Origin: a virus
Length of the DNA stretch: 57,798 bases
Reading direction: 5' to 3' (one strand)
IMG/VR virus record: IMGVR_UViG_3300032893_000052
Location: 1 to 57,798 of that record
The position numbers and the translations under genes are program-made. This document shows positions 35,054 to 43,814 of this stretch, one piece after another. The stretch's first letter is position 1. Every line of letters starts with the position of its first letter. Under the pieces are notes generated by a model. The model had not been told where the DNA came from and ran no database searches. It saw only the letters and a program-made list of their open reading frames with translations.

Positions 35054-35434
35054 TTACGCCACTGTTACGCCTGCGTTGGCCCCTAGGAACCAAGCCGCAC
35101 CGTCCCAGATGAATTCGCAGGCGTCACCGATTGCTCCGATAGCGGAGACAGTCGCGAATCCAGTCGGATGAGCAGGTGTGATCGTTCCAGCAGGTGTGCT
35201 TGCGCCTGCTACACAAATGATGGACTTCCTTTGTCCAACGAAAGTGCCATCAGCAAGCGTATAAGCTGTAGTGCCTGTTACATTGAGCTTAGAAAACCTC
35301 TTCGTAACAGACAAAGCACCAGCGGCTGAGATTGTCTCAATCCCAGCTTCATACGCTGCGTGATCAAACTGAGCTTGCAGAGCAGTGATCTGCTCTGGCG
35401 TTACTGCACCCTTGAGAAAACTTGCTATGTCCAT
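35054..35434 (-). CDS. Small structural protein (unassigned)
   Basis: 126 residues. A helical N-terminus (FLKGAVTPEQITALQAQFDH) is followed by a beta-rich domain (TGTTAYTLADGTFVGQRKSI, then CEFIWDGAAWFLGANAGVTV). The second half is like small capsid-decoration or tail-tip beta-sandwich proteins that often share this GTxxY(T)LADG motif. It is positioned between sheath and tube. The start follows AAGGAG. A strong terminator follows, so it ends the sheath transcript. Confidence 0.65.
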   Translation of the reverse strand: MDIASFLKGAVTPEQITALQAQFDHAAYEAGIETISAAGALSVTKRFSKLNVTGTTAYTLADGTFVGQRKSIICVAGASTPAGTITPAHPTGFATVSAIGAIGDACEFIWDGAAWFLGANAGVTVA

Positions 35435-35472
35435 TTACGTGTCTCCTTTTGTCCTTCTTCGTTTCGATCAAA

Positions 35473-37794
35473 CTACGCAGCTAGACGAGGTAGCTGCAGA
35501 CTGATTTCATTCAACTCAAACACAACGCCAGGAGCAGGGAACACCTCTACGCGTATAGTAGCAATGTTGCCGTCCAAGAACACGCGTAGGTGACGGAAGC
35601 CCGGCACAATTGTACTCAATGTTTCTGGATCGAGTGAATTGGTGATGATGTTCTGCTCGCGATACGCCTGCAGTTTAGCTGCAGCGAAGTCACGCATAGA
35701 TGCCACACTTGCAGGTGTTCCTTTGTCCCCTGTGAACTGGTCCTCCAGACTCTGGCGAAGGTCGAATGCAATGAAGCGCACCTCTTCCTTCATGTTTCCG
35801 TCTGTGAAGACAATCAGGTCATCCTGAATGTGCGTTGTCAGATCGCGCACAAAACGGATACCACCAGAAGCCTCCTCCGCAAACATCACACCACCCTGGA
35901 TGAGCTGGTTGACGTTTGTACGATCCGTTGGACTCCATGACGTATCATTGGCGATTTCGGTTGTCTTGATGAACTTGTACGTCAGTGGAGTACCAACCTC
36001 ATCAGCGCCTGAACGCATGGACGCTGCGGCTACCGCCATAGCCCACTCAGGCATGAGTGTCAACGTACCTGAGACGTTCAAGAAAGTCATCTGTTGTGGG
36101 AACAGCTGAACGTCTTGGTCATTCAGCGCAGCTGCCTGAGCTAGGATAGCAGTGAGCGTGCCTTTATAGCCAAGGTAGCCACCCATCTCGTTCTTGCCTA
36201 TGCCACGTCCAAGCTGAACGTGAGCCAGCAACTGCTGTGCGACTGAGGCGACCGTCGCAGTTGACCCGTTTCCTTCATTCGTCAGATCTTGTGAGATCAG
36301 TGGAACACAGTGGTTAGCTCGCTTCTGAATAAGAGCGTCAAAACCACTCTGGAAAGACGAGTTGCTTGAAGTACCGCGCGTTCCTCCGATGAAGTACACA
36401 GGTACATCACGCACAACACTAGAGACACCGCCAGTAAACGCAGGCAGTCCTGCCCCCTCTTGCGTGCCTGCTGTTGCCTTAACAGCTGTTGCGAGTGTGG
36501 AAAATTCGTTCACCCAATCAACAAGCGCTTGCAGGTCACGTCTGAATGTTCCTTTGGTGTTGAACGAGATCTCATGGTCAAACCTAACGTCAACGCTAGT
36601 GTTCCGTGAGTCGAAGTCAAAAGTGGACATCAACACGGTGTCACCATTCACACCGTCAGGAATCACTGCAATGTAGTTTGTATTTCCGTTTACATAGTCC
36701 ACCAACTGCTGCAGCGTCTGACCAGCTGGGAACGTAATGCTCAGATTGTCAGCAGTAGGTGATACGGTGCTTGTGAGTGTTGTTGCAACACCGTTAGCTC
36801 CGGCGATTGATGCCGTCGCCGCAGTAACATTGACAATACTGGCTGTGGTTCCGACCAAAGCAGCACCCTCAGCAGTGGTCAGGTCATGACCGGCAGCCAA
36901 AGTCACTGTGATGGTAAACGGACCCGACGTGTCAGCTGTGTTGCTGAGAATCAAACGCTGCAGACCATTCGAGAATCGCAGGATCTTACCAGCGTGAAGA
37001 TCTGCTGTTGTCGATTGAGTGACAGTCAACCCTACAGTCACACCAGATGCAGACGTGACTAGACCGGTGTCAGACACTGGCCCGCCGCCATACATAATGT
37101 TCAGCGCGCTGGTTCCACCGATCTCAGGTGAACGATTTACTGTATCACCAAAAGACACAGTAGTGACGAACCCAGTGCCGACGCCAGGCTCAACTTCAAC
37201 AGCCACCTGGTTTGTGTGTACACCCCAATCTTTTGAACTGAGAGTCACAGCTGAAGCCAAAATAACGACAGGCGTAGTCCCTGCTGGAGCGGAGGGGAAT
37301 CCAGGAGAGACAGTCACAGTTGAAGCATCGTTAGCGACAATACGACGCTTGATGTTGCTGATTTGCAGCCAACGCCCAACATGTGCGCTAGGAGTCAACG
37401 CACCTGTGGTAAGTGTGATCACTGTAGTAGTTGCGCTAGCAACAGTATCCGAGATGAGAGTAGTAGCACTCGGTAGCTGTGTACCCGACTTAGTGCTGTT
37501 GTTTGTCTTGTATGCTAAGACGCGAAACGCACCACCTGTTATACGTCTGTCACCAGACGCTGAAAATGCGATCCTAATCGCATCGGCAAGAGGACCACTC
37601 CTGAATGTTGTCTTTGCAAGTGACGGATCATCGATCTGAATAATCTGTGCTGGCTGCCCACCGTCAGCCTCACCCAGCAACTGAATTATGCCTGTCGATG
37701 TGAGTCCAATAGATGTCAGACCATCCGTGTTTATGCTGGTGAGACCACCAGGGTGAAACAGCGTCTGGCCACCCAAGGTAACTGAACGACTCAT
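35473..37794 (-). CDS. Tail sheath protein
   Basis: 773 residues. The C-terminal domain (FVRDLTTHIQDDLIVFTDGN, then EEVRFIAFDLRQSLEDQFTG, ending LDGNIATIRVEVFPAPGVVF) is characteristic of contractile sheath proteins, whose N- and C-terminal arms lace subunits together. The conserved N-terminal start is LGGQTLFHPGGLTSINTDG. A mid-region (~130-440) holds variable inserted beta domains (VITLTTGALTPSAHVGRWLQ, then NLSITFPAGQTLQQLVDYVN). It is longer than T4 gp18 (~660), mainly because of these insertions. With the tube gene just downstream, it identifies the phage as a myovirus. Confidence 0.92.
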   Translation of the reverse strand: MSRSVTLGGQTLFHPGGLTSINTDGLTSIGLTSTGIIQLLGEADGGQPAQIIQIDDPSLAKTTFRSGPLADAIRIAFSASGDRRITGGAFRVLAYKTNNSTKSGTQLPSATTLISDTVASATTTVITLTTGALTPSAHVGRWLQISNIKRRIVANDASTVTVSPGFPSAPAGTTPVVILASAVTLSSKDWGVHTNQVAVEVEPGVGTGFVTTVSFGDTVNRSPEIGGTSALNIMYGGGPVSDTGLVTSASGVTVGLTVTQSTTADLHAGKILRFSNGLQRLILSNTADTSGPFTITVTLAAGHDLTTAEGAALVGTTASIVNVTAATASIAGANGVATTLTSTVSPTADNLSITFPAGQTLQQLVDYVNGNTNYIAVIPDGVNGDTVLMSTFDFDSRNTSVDVRFDHEISFNTKGTFRRDLQALVDWVNEFSTLATAVKATAGTQEGAGLPAFTGGVSSVVRDVPVYFIGGTRGTSSNSSFQSGFDALIQKRANHCVPLISQDLTNEGNGSTATVASVAQQLLAHVQLGRGIGKNEMGGYLGYKGTLTAILAQAAALNDQDVQLFPQQMTFLNVSGTLTLMPEWAMAVAAASMRSGADEVGTPLTYKFIKTTEIANDTSWSPTDRTNVNQLIQGGVMFAEEASGGIRFVRDLTTHIQDDLIVFTDGNMKEEVRFIAFDLRQSLEDQFTGDKGTPASVASMRDFAAAKLQAYREQNIITNSLDPETLSTIVPGFRHLRVFLDGNIATIRVEVFPAPGVVFELNEISLQLPRLAA

Positions 37795-37803
37795 GGTGCC
37801 TCC

Positions 37804-38019
37804 TTAGTAGCCTTTGAACATTTCATCCCACGAGGACTTTGTACGCTTGCCTGTGGAACGTCCTTTGATAAATGCGAGCATGCCTAGCTTATGGTGAGCA
37901 GGCTTGCCTGTAGTTGCGAACCAACGATCGAATGACAACATCGGTTCCACGACTAGCGGCTGAGCTGGCTTCTCCGTGACCACTGTAGCCATGGATTCGT
38001 CAGATTTTTGCTTACTCAT
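37804..38019 (-). CDS. Small hypothetical protein near the sheath gene
   Basis: 71 residues from ATG 38019, which is preceded by GGTGGAG; a GTG at 38031 abutting the upstream stop lacks such a site. The sequence is Ser/Lys-rich at the start, with a conserved-looking SFDRWFATTGKPAHHKLGML then a basic helical end (GRSTGKRTKSSWDEMFKGY). This Trp/His/Lys pattern recalls small conserved phage tail proteins of unknown function. No catalytic motif is seen. Confidence 0.65.
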   Translation of the reverse strand: MSKQKSDESMATVVTEKPAQPLVVEPMLSFDRWFATTGKPAHHKLGMLAFIKGRSTGKRTKSSWDEMFKGY

Positions 38020-38031
38020 TGTGTTCTCCAC

Positions 38032-39030
38032 CTAGGCCACGTTTGTATCACTGAGAATGTATGCGCCTCCGTCAGAGGCGATAGCTTCAAGTACCACACG
38101 TAGACCACTAGCCAGGTCCTGTGGTTGCGTAAATACGTCAAACGGATACTGGAACTCCGCGGTCATCGCACGCATATACGTAAAATCTGGCTGATAGTCA
38201 GGTCGAGGTACGAAGTCTGTTGCTGACAACTTCATTGTGATGACGCCTTGACTCTCTAGGAACGTCCTAGCAATGGTCAAAATACTCTTCACAATGGCAT
38301 GTAGGTATATTGTGAACTCAGGGTTTGGACCAATGATCTGTATCTGGTACGACACACCGTACATTGCACCTAAGCGCTGTACGAAATTCGCATTTTCACG
38401 TGAGTACAAACTGCGGGGCTCACCAACAATCTCTTGCGCTTCTCCACGAACAGTGAACACAGACGTGGAGTCAGGTACTGCTGACCAACCAGGGCTGACC
38501 ATCAATGTGTCCTGACCGTTGGCAGTAATTCCACGCTGCTGTCCGAGTCCTTTTCCACCTACGATCTGAACTGTGTGTGAACCAACACGCCATTGATCGA
38601 TTGCCCATACGCGCGAATCGATCTTCAGTGTGTTGGATGTAGCTGACAGCACACGGTATGGACCGAACTTCAGTGGTCCTTCACCGCTCAATGTCGACAC
38701 AGACGCTGCACCACCTACAACAGCATCATCACTAGACAGATCGTCATATGACAACGAGTCAGGCACTGAGCCGTACCCCATACTATCTCCGAGATACGTT
38801 GTCTGCTCATCCTCACTCTTCAAAAGTATGACAATGGCAGGGACCTTCAGTGTTTCGCGCGGATAGTTAATGTCGATGTATATCTGTTGCTTCTGGAAGA
38901 ACTCACGCATCTCCTGAGCGGATTGTCTGTCCAGATTACGAAACAACTGGTCCAGCAAATGACTATCACCACGGAAGGCACGTATTCCGCGTACAATGAC
39001 AGTACGGAATATAAACTCAGGCAGAACCAT
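38032..39030 (-). CDS. Neck/tail completion-like protein
   Basis: 332 residues. It begins FIFRTVIVRGIRAFRGDSHL, followed by a helical segment (QSAQEMREFFQKQQIYIDIN) and a beta-rich middle (RVLSATSNTLKIDSRVWAID). The C-terminal ~100 residues contain a conserved-looking IQIIGPNPEFTIYLHAIVKS. The layout resembles tail-terminator or neck proteins that join the head to the sheath. It is placed directly between the sheath and two smaller completion genes. The exact family is not certain. Confidence 0.7.
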   Translation of the reverse strand: MVLPEFIFRTVIVRGIRAFRGDSHLLDQLFRNLDRQSAQEMREFFQKQQIYIDINYPRETLKVPAIVILLKSEDEQTTYLGDSMGYGSVPDSLSYDDLSSDDAVVGGAASVSTLSGEGPLKFGPYRVLSATSNTLKIDSRVWAIDQWRVGSHTVQIVGGKGLGQQRGITANGQDTLMVSPGWSAVPDSTSVFTVRGEAQEIVGEPRSLYSRENANFVQRLGAMYGVSYQIQIIGPNPEFTIYLHAIVKSILTIARTFLESQGVITMKLSATDFVPRPDYQPDFTYMRAMTAEFQYPFDVFTQPQDLASGLRVVLEAIASDGGAYILSDTNVA

Positions 39031-39507
39031 CTAGACCTTTACACGATTGAACACAGGTGCCAGTGTTCGCTGGAGGATCTTGTCTGTCTGATCAAACACA
39101 TCCTCATGGATGTTTCTGGCTTCAAAACCAGGGTGCCACCAGCTAGAGGCAGGAGAACGCACAGACACTGTGCGAAAATCTCCGTCATGCATAGGAATCA
39201 CGCGGCTCTGTCGTTTCCTTAGGAGTCCAGGCTTCATGTCAAAGCGCTTGGCTCCTGCCTCCAACGCGACAGGCAGCCAACCTGACAATGTGGCTTCAAC
39301 ACCGTCGTTAGAGACACGCACACTGAGGCCGCTCATGTATGCGGCGAATGTGGAATTCAGTTCACTAGAGGCCTTGTCGCGCCATACACGCTCCAGCTCC
39401 TTGCCGAACGCAGTGAGACCTTGTCTGTATGCATCAACCATCGCTCTCTCACACTGAGAGGACGATGGCCCTTGCAACTTTGCACGAAAGCTTATCCGCG
39501 GGGTCAT
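39031..39507 (-). CDS. Neck/head-tail completion-like protein
   Basis: 158 residues from ATG 39507, which overlaps the upstream stop as TGATG. An in-frame GTG at 39510 is an alternative. It is a mixed alpha/beta protein with a Trp-rich middle (FGKELERVWRDKASSELNST) and a SSWWHPGFEARNIHEDVFDQ segment. The latter resembles HK97 gp10-like or minor tail protein families, which have a conserved W-HPG motif. It probably joins the portal side to the tail. Confidence 0.7.
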   Translation of the reverse strand: MTPRISFRAKLQGPSSSQCERAMVDAYRQGLTAFGKELERVWRDKASSELNSTFAAYMSGLSVRVSNDGVEATLSGWLPVALEAGAKRFDMKPGLLRKRQSRVIPMHDGDFRTVSVRSPASSWWHPGFEARNIHEDVFDQTDKILQRTLAPVFNRVKV

Positions 39508-40328
39508 CACACGCTCAACCGTTTACCAAGCGGAATACGATCCGCACTGGTAATAAACAAGCCATCATTGACGTACGAGATGTGACGTTTCCGTAAGAAC
39601 ACTAGCGGACCGAGATCAACATTATCTCTGTCAACGCGTTCCTGAGGTGGCGCCCAAACGATCCACTCAAAGAACGCTGTGTATTTGATGACGTACTTCT
39701 TTCCTGTGATAGGTCTGTTGCCTATCCAATGAATCACACGTCCAGGTCCGAACGTGAAATCACCCTTCTCGAAGTACTGCTTACCATCTTCGTCCTCACA
39801 CCACAGTGAGTATGCTGGCTCATACCACAAGCGATCTTCATCAGCTGACACAGCAGGGTCTAACCGAATGTTCTCATCCATAGTAGCTGCGCCACGCACT
39901 ATGGTTTGTCCCTCATTTAACGGCTGCGCCCAGGTGGCAGTGAATTTGTCAGCTTCAGCGACACGACGCTGAGGTGCTCCGTTGTGATTGCAACCAAAGA
40001 ATCCAGGCGCAATACTAAACTGCATGTCACCTGGTTGAATCACACCAGCATCGATGACGTTGTTCTGCTGCCGGATGGCAGTCGCCAGTCCACGTACAAT
40101 CTGCGCGTCACGGTACAGCCATCCATCTCCACCACATCTACGACAATTGGGGAGACGCGTACCGGCTTGGCCGTCACGCAACATGTTAGCTGACACGTCC
40201 GAGGTGCGACACTTCGGGCAAGCGATCCCAATCTCGTGGATCATGTCCGAACCACGCTCTTGGACGAATCCCTCCTGCAGCCCTGGCTGGAACTCCACGC
40301 CAAGACCGGGCGACAAAATGCTTGCCAC
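39507..40328 (-). CDS. Neck protein with N-terminal zinc ribbon
   Basis: 273 residues. Residues ~36-66 contain a zinc-ribbon-like pattern CPKC...CRRC (C-x2-C-x20-C-x2-C). The rest is mixed beta (IHWIGNRPITGKKYVIKYTA), with VFLRKRHISYVNDGL near the end. The ribbon is odd for a structural component and may hold the protein together or bind DNA at the portal exit. The GTG start at 40328 has no clear Shine-Dalgarno sequence, and ATG 40244 before IHEIGIACPKC is an alternative. It lies 87 nt beyond the previous gene, behind the second copy of the 19-bp dyad. Confidence 0.65.
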   Translation of the reverse strand: MASILSPGLGVEFQPGLQEGFVQERGSDMIHEIGIACPKCRTSDVSANMLRDGQAGTRLPNCRRCGGDGWLYRDAQIVRGLATAIRQQNNVIDAGVIQPGDMQFSIAPGFFGCNHNGAPQRRVAEADKFTATWAQPLNEGQTIVRGAATMDENIRLDPAVSADEDRLWYEPAYSLWCEDEDGKQYFEKGDFTFGPGRVIHWIGNRPITGKKYVIKYTAFFEWIVWAPPQERVDRDNVDLGPLVFLRKRHISYVNDGLFITSADRIPLGKRLSV

Positions 40329-40379
40329 GGACTACAGAATCAACAGTGCGCGCGTGATAGTCAAGGAGAGACTAGCACG

Positions 40380-40398
40380 CCACTTGACATGTCAAGAA
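40380..40398. promoter_or_regulatory. 19-bp dyad, copy 2 (CCACTTGACATGTCAAGAA)
   Basis: A perfect 14-bp palindrome, CTTGACATGTCAAG (40383-40396), inside an 87-nt gene gap. It matches copy 1 at 6367-6385 in 18 of 19 positions. Two further CTTGAC half-sites lie within about 30 nt on the minus strand (40415-40420 and 40360-40365). On that strand the palindrome contains a consensus -35 TTGACA. An operator plus promoter upstream of the neck and tail genes is the simplest reading. Confidence 0.55.
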
Positions 40399-40415
40399 CA
40401 ACCTGCCTTGCACTG

Positions 40416-42146
40416 TCAAGCTACCACCATATTTGGCCCGCGGAACGCTCCACGTAGTGACACAAGATTGTCTTTGATCCAATCGTTGTACTCTTTGATG
40501 GTCGCGCCGAATATACCTGCTTGAGCACTCTGTGTATACGACACAGACTCAGACACACCATCACGAGAGACAGACTGTGACGCAAATCCTGGACGAAATG
40601 CTTGACCTGCGATCGTCAAGATCGTCACAGCAGCTTTCTTAGCAATCAGCTCCAACAGTACTTGTGGTGTCTTACGGAAACCAACAAGTGCCTCGAAGTT
40701 CCAAAAGTTAGGCAGTGGAACTGGTCCTCTGAGGCTCTCTACCCATACGAGACCAATGAAGTTGAACACAACACCTTGGTTGAACGGTACCAGTTCCACC
40801 CAACCGGAAGCCGCATGCGTCTCTACCCACTCAAGCGCTATGTTCACGATACGTACGTTAGACAACTTACCGTACAGCTGGTCAAATCTAAGCACTGGCA
40901 AGTACGGAAACTTGAAGTTCAGCCAGTGCTTAGCTGTAGGAGCGGTATAGGTAAGTGCATCTACTACCTTGTCCCAAGTAGCCCCTACAAACTCTGTTAC
41001 GTCGCTGCCGGACTCAGACGTGACAGCGTCCGGGTTCACTTCTGTGACGATACGCGTAGGCTCAACGTAGACGCTCAGGGCGTTGTCTTCCACCCAGGAG
41101 ATAGCCTCCTCTATCAACTGCCTCATTCGTGCGTCTGTGAGCGGCGTACGCGTAACCAGCAGCTGTTCCGCATGGCTCTGAAGTGGAAGCGCAGCCAGAG
41201 ATTGAATACGTACGCGGATGTACTCCGCAGTGTCTCCACGACGCAGCGTGTACATCTTCACACCGGGCTCAATGGCTTGTGATGCACCGCCGCACCACGA
41301 AAGCAACCGAGTGATGGGAGGAGCGTCCACCTGGTTCAACAGCCCAAGCATCGTGGTAGCGGTGCCTGCCGGATCCACCAGCAGAGAATAGCTGCCACCT
41401 GTGACGCGCACATGCCCACCTTCCACAGTACCTGTCAGACCTACTCCTGCCGTCGTAATCGCTGCAGCTACTTCAGCTGCAGTCGCGGCTGCGATGTCCA
41501 CGAATGACGACGAATTGAACGTCACAATCGTCGGCGTACCTCCGTCCAAGCGCACTACCAAAGTCTGGTTGTTGGCCAGTGAGAACGGCTCAGACGTCAC
41601 GCCAAGAACAGTTGGCACATGTTCAGCACTGAAATTGTATGACAGCTCCGACCAGCTTTGCGGATGCTTAAGCGACACCTCTTCCACTGTGACACCTGTG
41701 ATAAGCACAGGCTGTTCAAGCACTGTCAATACGTTAGTCGCAAACTGATCCGTGCCGTGTAGATAGTCGGCTTTAAGGCGCGCGACAGTAATCAACGAGA
41801 TGAAGAAGTCCGATGACTCTGCGTCTACCACCGAATTGGATGAGGACACAGCATGGATGAAGTACTTACCACGCCGGATCAGTGGTATGTCGTCACTGTC
41901 TACAAGGGCAGTGAGGTCAAACGCTAATTGGTATGACTTCGCTATACTGTCCGTCAGCGTGAGTGTTTTCGTGGCTACTATCTCGTCACGTGCACGCCGA
42001 GCCTTACGCAACTCAAGCGTGACCTTCTCACCGCTCAAGTTCTGTCCTGTAGGCGTGACAGTAGCGTAGACAGTACTGCGTTCTTCCTCGAACCTGCTGT
42101 ACTCGTCTCTGTCAACCTCTACAGCGAGTGTAATAGGTGCCGACAA
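40416..42146 (-). CDS. Structural protein of the head/neck module
   Basis: 576 residues from a TTG start that follows GAGGTG. The N-terminal ~190 residues have an Ig-like pattern (VYATVTPTGQNLSGEKVTLE). Residues ~190-260 carry a phage structural motif (SLANNQTLVVRLDGGTPTIV, then AAEVAAAITTAGVGLTGTVE), also seen in other phages' sheath or tail proteins. The C-terminus is Trp- and Phe-rich (GWVELVPFNQGVVFNFIGLV, then LRGPVPLPNFWNFEALVGFR). It is located between the small head proteins and the neck genes. No enzymatic motif was found. Confidence 0.68.
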   Translation of the reverse strand: MSAPITLAVEVDRDEYSRFEEERSTVYATVTPTGQNLSGEKVTLELRKARRARDEIVATKTLTLTDSIAKSYQLAFDLTALVDSDDIPLIRRGKYFIHAVSSSNSVVDAESSDFFISLITVARLKADYLHGTDQFATNVLTVLEQPVLITGVTVEEVSLKHPQSWSELSYNFSAEHVPTVLGVTSEPFSLANNQTLVVRLDGGTPTIVTFNSSSFVDIAAATAAEVAAAITTAGVGLTGTVEGGHVRVTGGSYSLLVDPAGTATTMLGLLNQVDAPPITRLLSWCGGASQAIEPGVKMYTLRRGDTAEYIRVRIQSLAALPLQSHAEQLLVTRTPLTDARMRQLIEEAISWVEDNALSVYVEPTRIVTEVNPDAVTSESGSDVTEFVGATWDKVVDALTYTAPTAKHWLNFKFPYLPVLRFDQLYGKLSNVRIVNIALEWVETHAASGWVELVPFNQGVVFNFIGLVWVESLRGPVPLPNFWNFEALVGFRKTPQVLLELIAKKAAVTILTIAGQAFRPGFASQSVSRDGVSESVSYTQSAQAGIFGATIKEYNDWIKDNLVSLRGAFRGPNMVVA

Positions 42147-42155
42147 GCAACACCT

Positions 42156-42752
42156 CTATGGAATGCCGTTGAACAAATCTGCGCTTGCTGCATTCGGAAC
42201 AACAAGGCGTCTGCGATAGTTAGTAGCAGGAATGGTAATCTCCACATCCACTAGCCTTGCTAGCGGTAAGAAAAACGCACCATTCGCGTCCGTGAGAACA
42301 GATACCAAGTCATCCGTTAATGCAACCTGGTTCTGCTCTATCGAAGGCATGCCAAGCACTTGTGCTGACACAGCGATGCCTTGCTTAGGCGTTCCCTGCA
42401 TATCGGTTACATGTCCAGTGATTACGCACATTTCCAGAGATACAGCGGTACTTGCTTGAGCCGCAGCAACGACTGACGCAACAGTAGTTGACTGATCGAT
42501 GGTTGCGCCTGTGACAATCACAACGAAGCTGCCTAGCGTGTTCAGCTCGGTTGTAGTGAACCCAATAGTGTATACGCCTAGACCAACCTCAGTGAAATTC
42601 CCACTGCTTAATGTCTTGGACGCGAAGGCACCACCGTTCTTGGAGAACTGCGTCGTAACATCCGTGTACAGTAATCCTGTGACTGCTACTGAGTTTTTAC
42701 TCAGCAGCACAATCACATTAGCAGCTACAGATTGCGTGAACTCTTGACTCAT
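42156..42752 (-). CDS. Structural protein with carboxypeptidase-regulatory-like domain
   Basis: 198 residues. The first half is beta-rich (KNSVAVTGLLYTDVTTQFSK), resembling an Ig-like fold. The second half contains GHVTDMQGTPKQGIAVSAQV, then TDANGAFFLPLARLVDVEIT, and ends in LVVPNAASADLFNGIP. This is the G-V-D...P-L-x-G...TD-x-x-G-x-F pattern of carboxypeptidase-regulatory (prealbumin-like) domains, which phages use as surface-exposed or decoration modules. The start forms TAATG with the upstream stop. Confidence 0.7.
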   Translation of the reverse strand: MSQEFTQSVAANVIVLLSKNSVAVTGLLYTDVTTQFSKNGGAFASKTLSSGNFTEVGLGVYTIGFTTTELNTLGSFVVIVTGATIDQSTTVASVVAAAQASTAVSLEMCVITGHVTDMQGTPKQGIAVSAQVLGMPSIEQNQVALTDDLVSVLTDANGAFFLPLARLVDVEITIPATNYRRRLVVPNAASADLFNGIP

Positions 42753-42982
42753 TACCGCACAGTCGTTGTGCGACCTTTGACATTACGTATGTCGGTCACA
42801 AGAGTATCTGATACACGCATGAGACAAGGAACACCGTCGGAGCTGTTGATCACCTCAGCCAGCACAGCCAAGCGGTATGTGATGTCTTCCATAGAGGCAT
42901 AGCACTCTGCGCTTTTACGGTCAGTTTTAATGAACTGCCTTTCGAGCTGCTCCGGCAATCTCGCACGCTGTGGATTGATCAT
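42752..42982 (-). CDS. Small hypothetical protein
   Basis: 76 residues, not recognised. It is mostly helical and charged (KTDRKSAECYASMEDITYRL). Its start overlaps the end of the membrane protein gene (GGGAGATGATC) and its end overlaps the next start, so it is translationally coupled to both. It might be a small virion or assembly protein. Confidence 0.65.
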   Translation of the reverse strand: MINPQRARLPEQLERQFIKTDRKSAECYASMEDITYRLAVLAEVINSSDGVPCLMRVSDTLVTDIRNVKGRTTTVR

Positions 42983-43287
42983 CTCCCGCCTCCTCGACGT
43001 ACATTGGTCTCAATGAAGCGTTTTTCTAGTGACTCCACAACAGCATTGAACTGACCTGCCATTTGACTGTACTTGTCATTCCAGCTGTCGCTCTTGGCAA
43101 TGTGGCGCTCCATCATCACCTTCAACTCCTCTCTGTGTGCCTCTTGGAGTTGACGAATCTCTGCTTGATACTCCCTCTCACGCTTGTCTTTATTTAAGTA
43201 CAAATACACACATGCCCCCAAAAGCACCACACAAAGGATGCCAAGAGGACCGTGCAAGAACAGTTGAGATGAGATTTGGTCAACCAC
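42979..43287 (-). CDS. Single-pass membrane protein with cytoplasmic coiled coil (BhlA-like)
   Basis: 102 residues. A short N-terminus (MVDQISSQLFLHGP) is followed by one membrane helix (LGILCVVLLGACVYLYL) and a positive boundary (NKDKREREYQ). A coiled coil follows (EIRQLQEAHREELKVMMERH). The layout is that of the BhlA/UviB family of small phage holin-like proteins. However, it sits in the head gene cluster rather than beside an endolysin, and I see no lysin in the window. Another possible role is a membrane-anchored factor for phage entry or assembly. Confidence 0.65.
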   Translation of the reverse strand: MVDQISSQLFLHGPLGILCVVLLGACVYLYLNKDKREREYQAEIRQLQEAHREELKVMMERHIAKSDSWNDKYSQMAGQFNAVVESLEKRFIETNVRRGGGR

Positions 43288-43560
43288 TCATCCCTCAAAC
43301 AACAACGCAGTGTAGGTAGTGTCTCCACTGCTTGCGATGAGATAGAAGTAGTGAAACACTATGTCCTCAGCAAACTCAGCACCAGCTGAGATTGTGTAGA
43401 ACGTGTTGCCAGAGTCAAAACTGATTCCCAACGGATTAGAACCAGTGTTCTTGACACGAACGCGAAATCCGCGTCCCTTCCTTGTCTGAACTTTGACAGG
43501 GGAACTTGAGATCGTGCCAGCTGAATGCGTGGCACGAAACGTTGAAGGTGCCTGGGGCAT
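43288..43560 (-). CDS. Small beta-sandwich structural protein
   Basis: 90 residues. It is Ser/Thr-rich and nearly all beta (GRGFRVRVKNTGSNPLGISF, then ISAGAEFAEDIVFHYFYLIA). The pattern of a GNTGSNPLGIS(F)DSG loop is common in small head decoration or fibre-fitting proteins. Position among the head genes supports a decoration role, but the call is by pattern only. Confidence 0.62.
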   Translation of the reverse strand: MPQAPSTFRATHSAGTISSSPVKVQTRKGRGFRVRVKNTGSNPLGISFDSGNTFYTISAGAEFAEDIVFHYFYLIASSGDTTYTALLFEG

Positions 43561-43589
43561 ACCGCTCTCCAGTTATGTGGTGACGAAGA

Positions 43590-43811
43590 TCAGTGCGATG
43601 GGTGAGGAGCAGGCGGCAAGTGATCAAACGAAGTGATCACCTGTACGGACAACTGCAGAGCCGTAACAATCTGCGCTGCAGTCGCAGTACTGCTGTCCAA
43701 TGCAGCAACGTTAGCGACAAACGCATTCCACTGCTTGCGAATCTCACCGACAACAGCGCTAGGCGTATCAGCAACAATTGGATTAGATGTCAAAGCGGTA
43801 ATGGCGGCCAT
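43590..43811 (-). CDS. Small hypothetical protein
   Basis: 73 residues. It is Ala/Thr-rich and helical (SAVVGEIRKQWNAFVANVAA) with a His-rich C-terminal end (DHLPPAPHPSH). No family was recognised. It follows directly after the 175-residue gene and its end is 29 nt before the next start. Confidence 0.62.
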   Translation of the reverse strand: MAAITALTSNPIVADTPSAVVGEIRKQWNAFVANVAALDSSTATAAQIVTALQLSVQVITSFDHLPPAPHPSH

Positions 43812-43814
43812 TGG

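Noticed and set aside
37019-37639. 206-codon plus-strand ORF opposite the sheath gene
   Set aside because: It runs antisense to the sheath protein and is composed of Val/Thr/Pro-rich translation of its complement.
40602-41282. 226-codon plus-strand ORF opposite the 576-residue gene
   Set aside because: Antisense to a clear structural gene and without a ribosome binding site.
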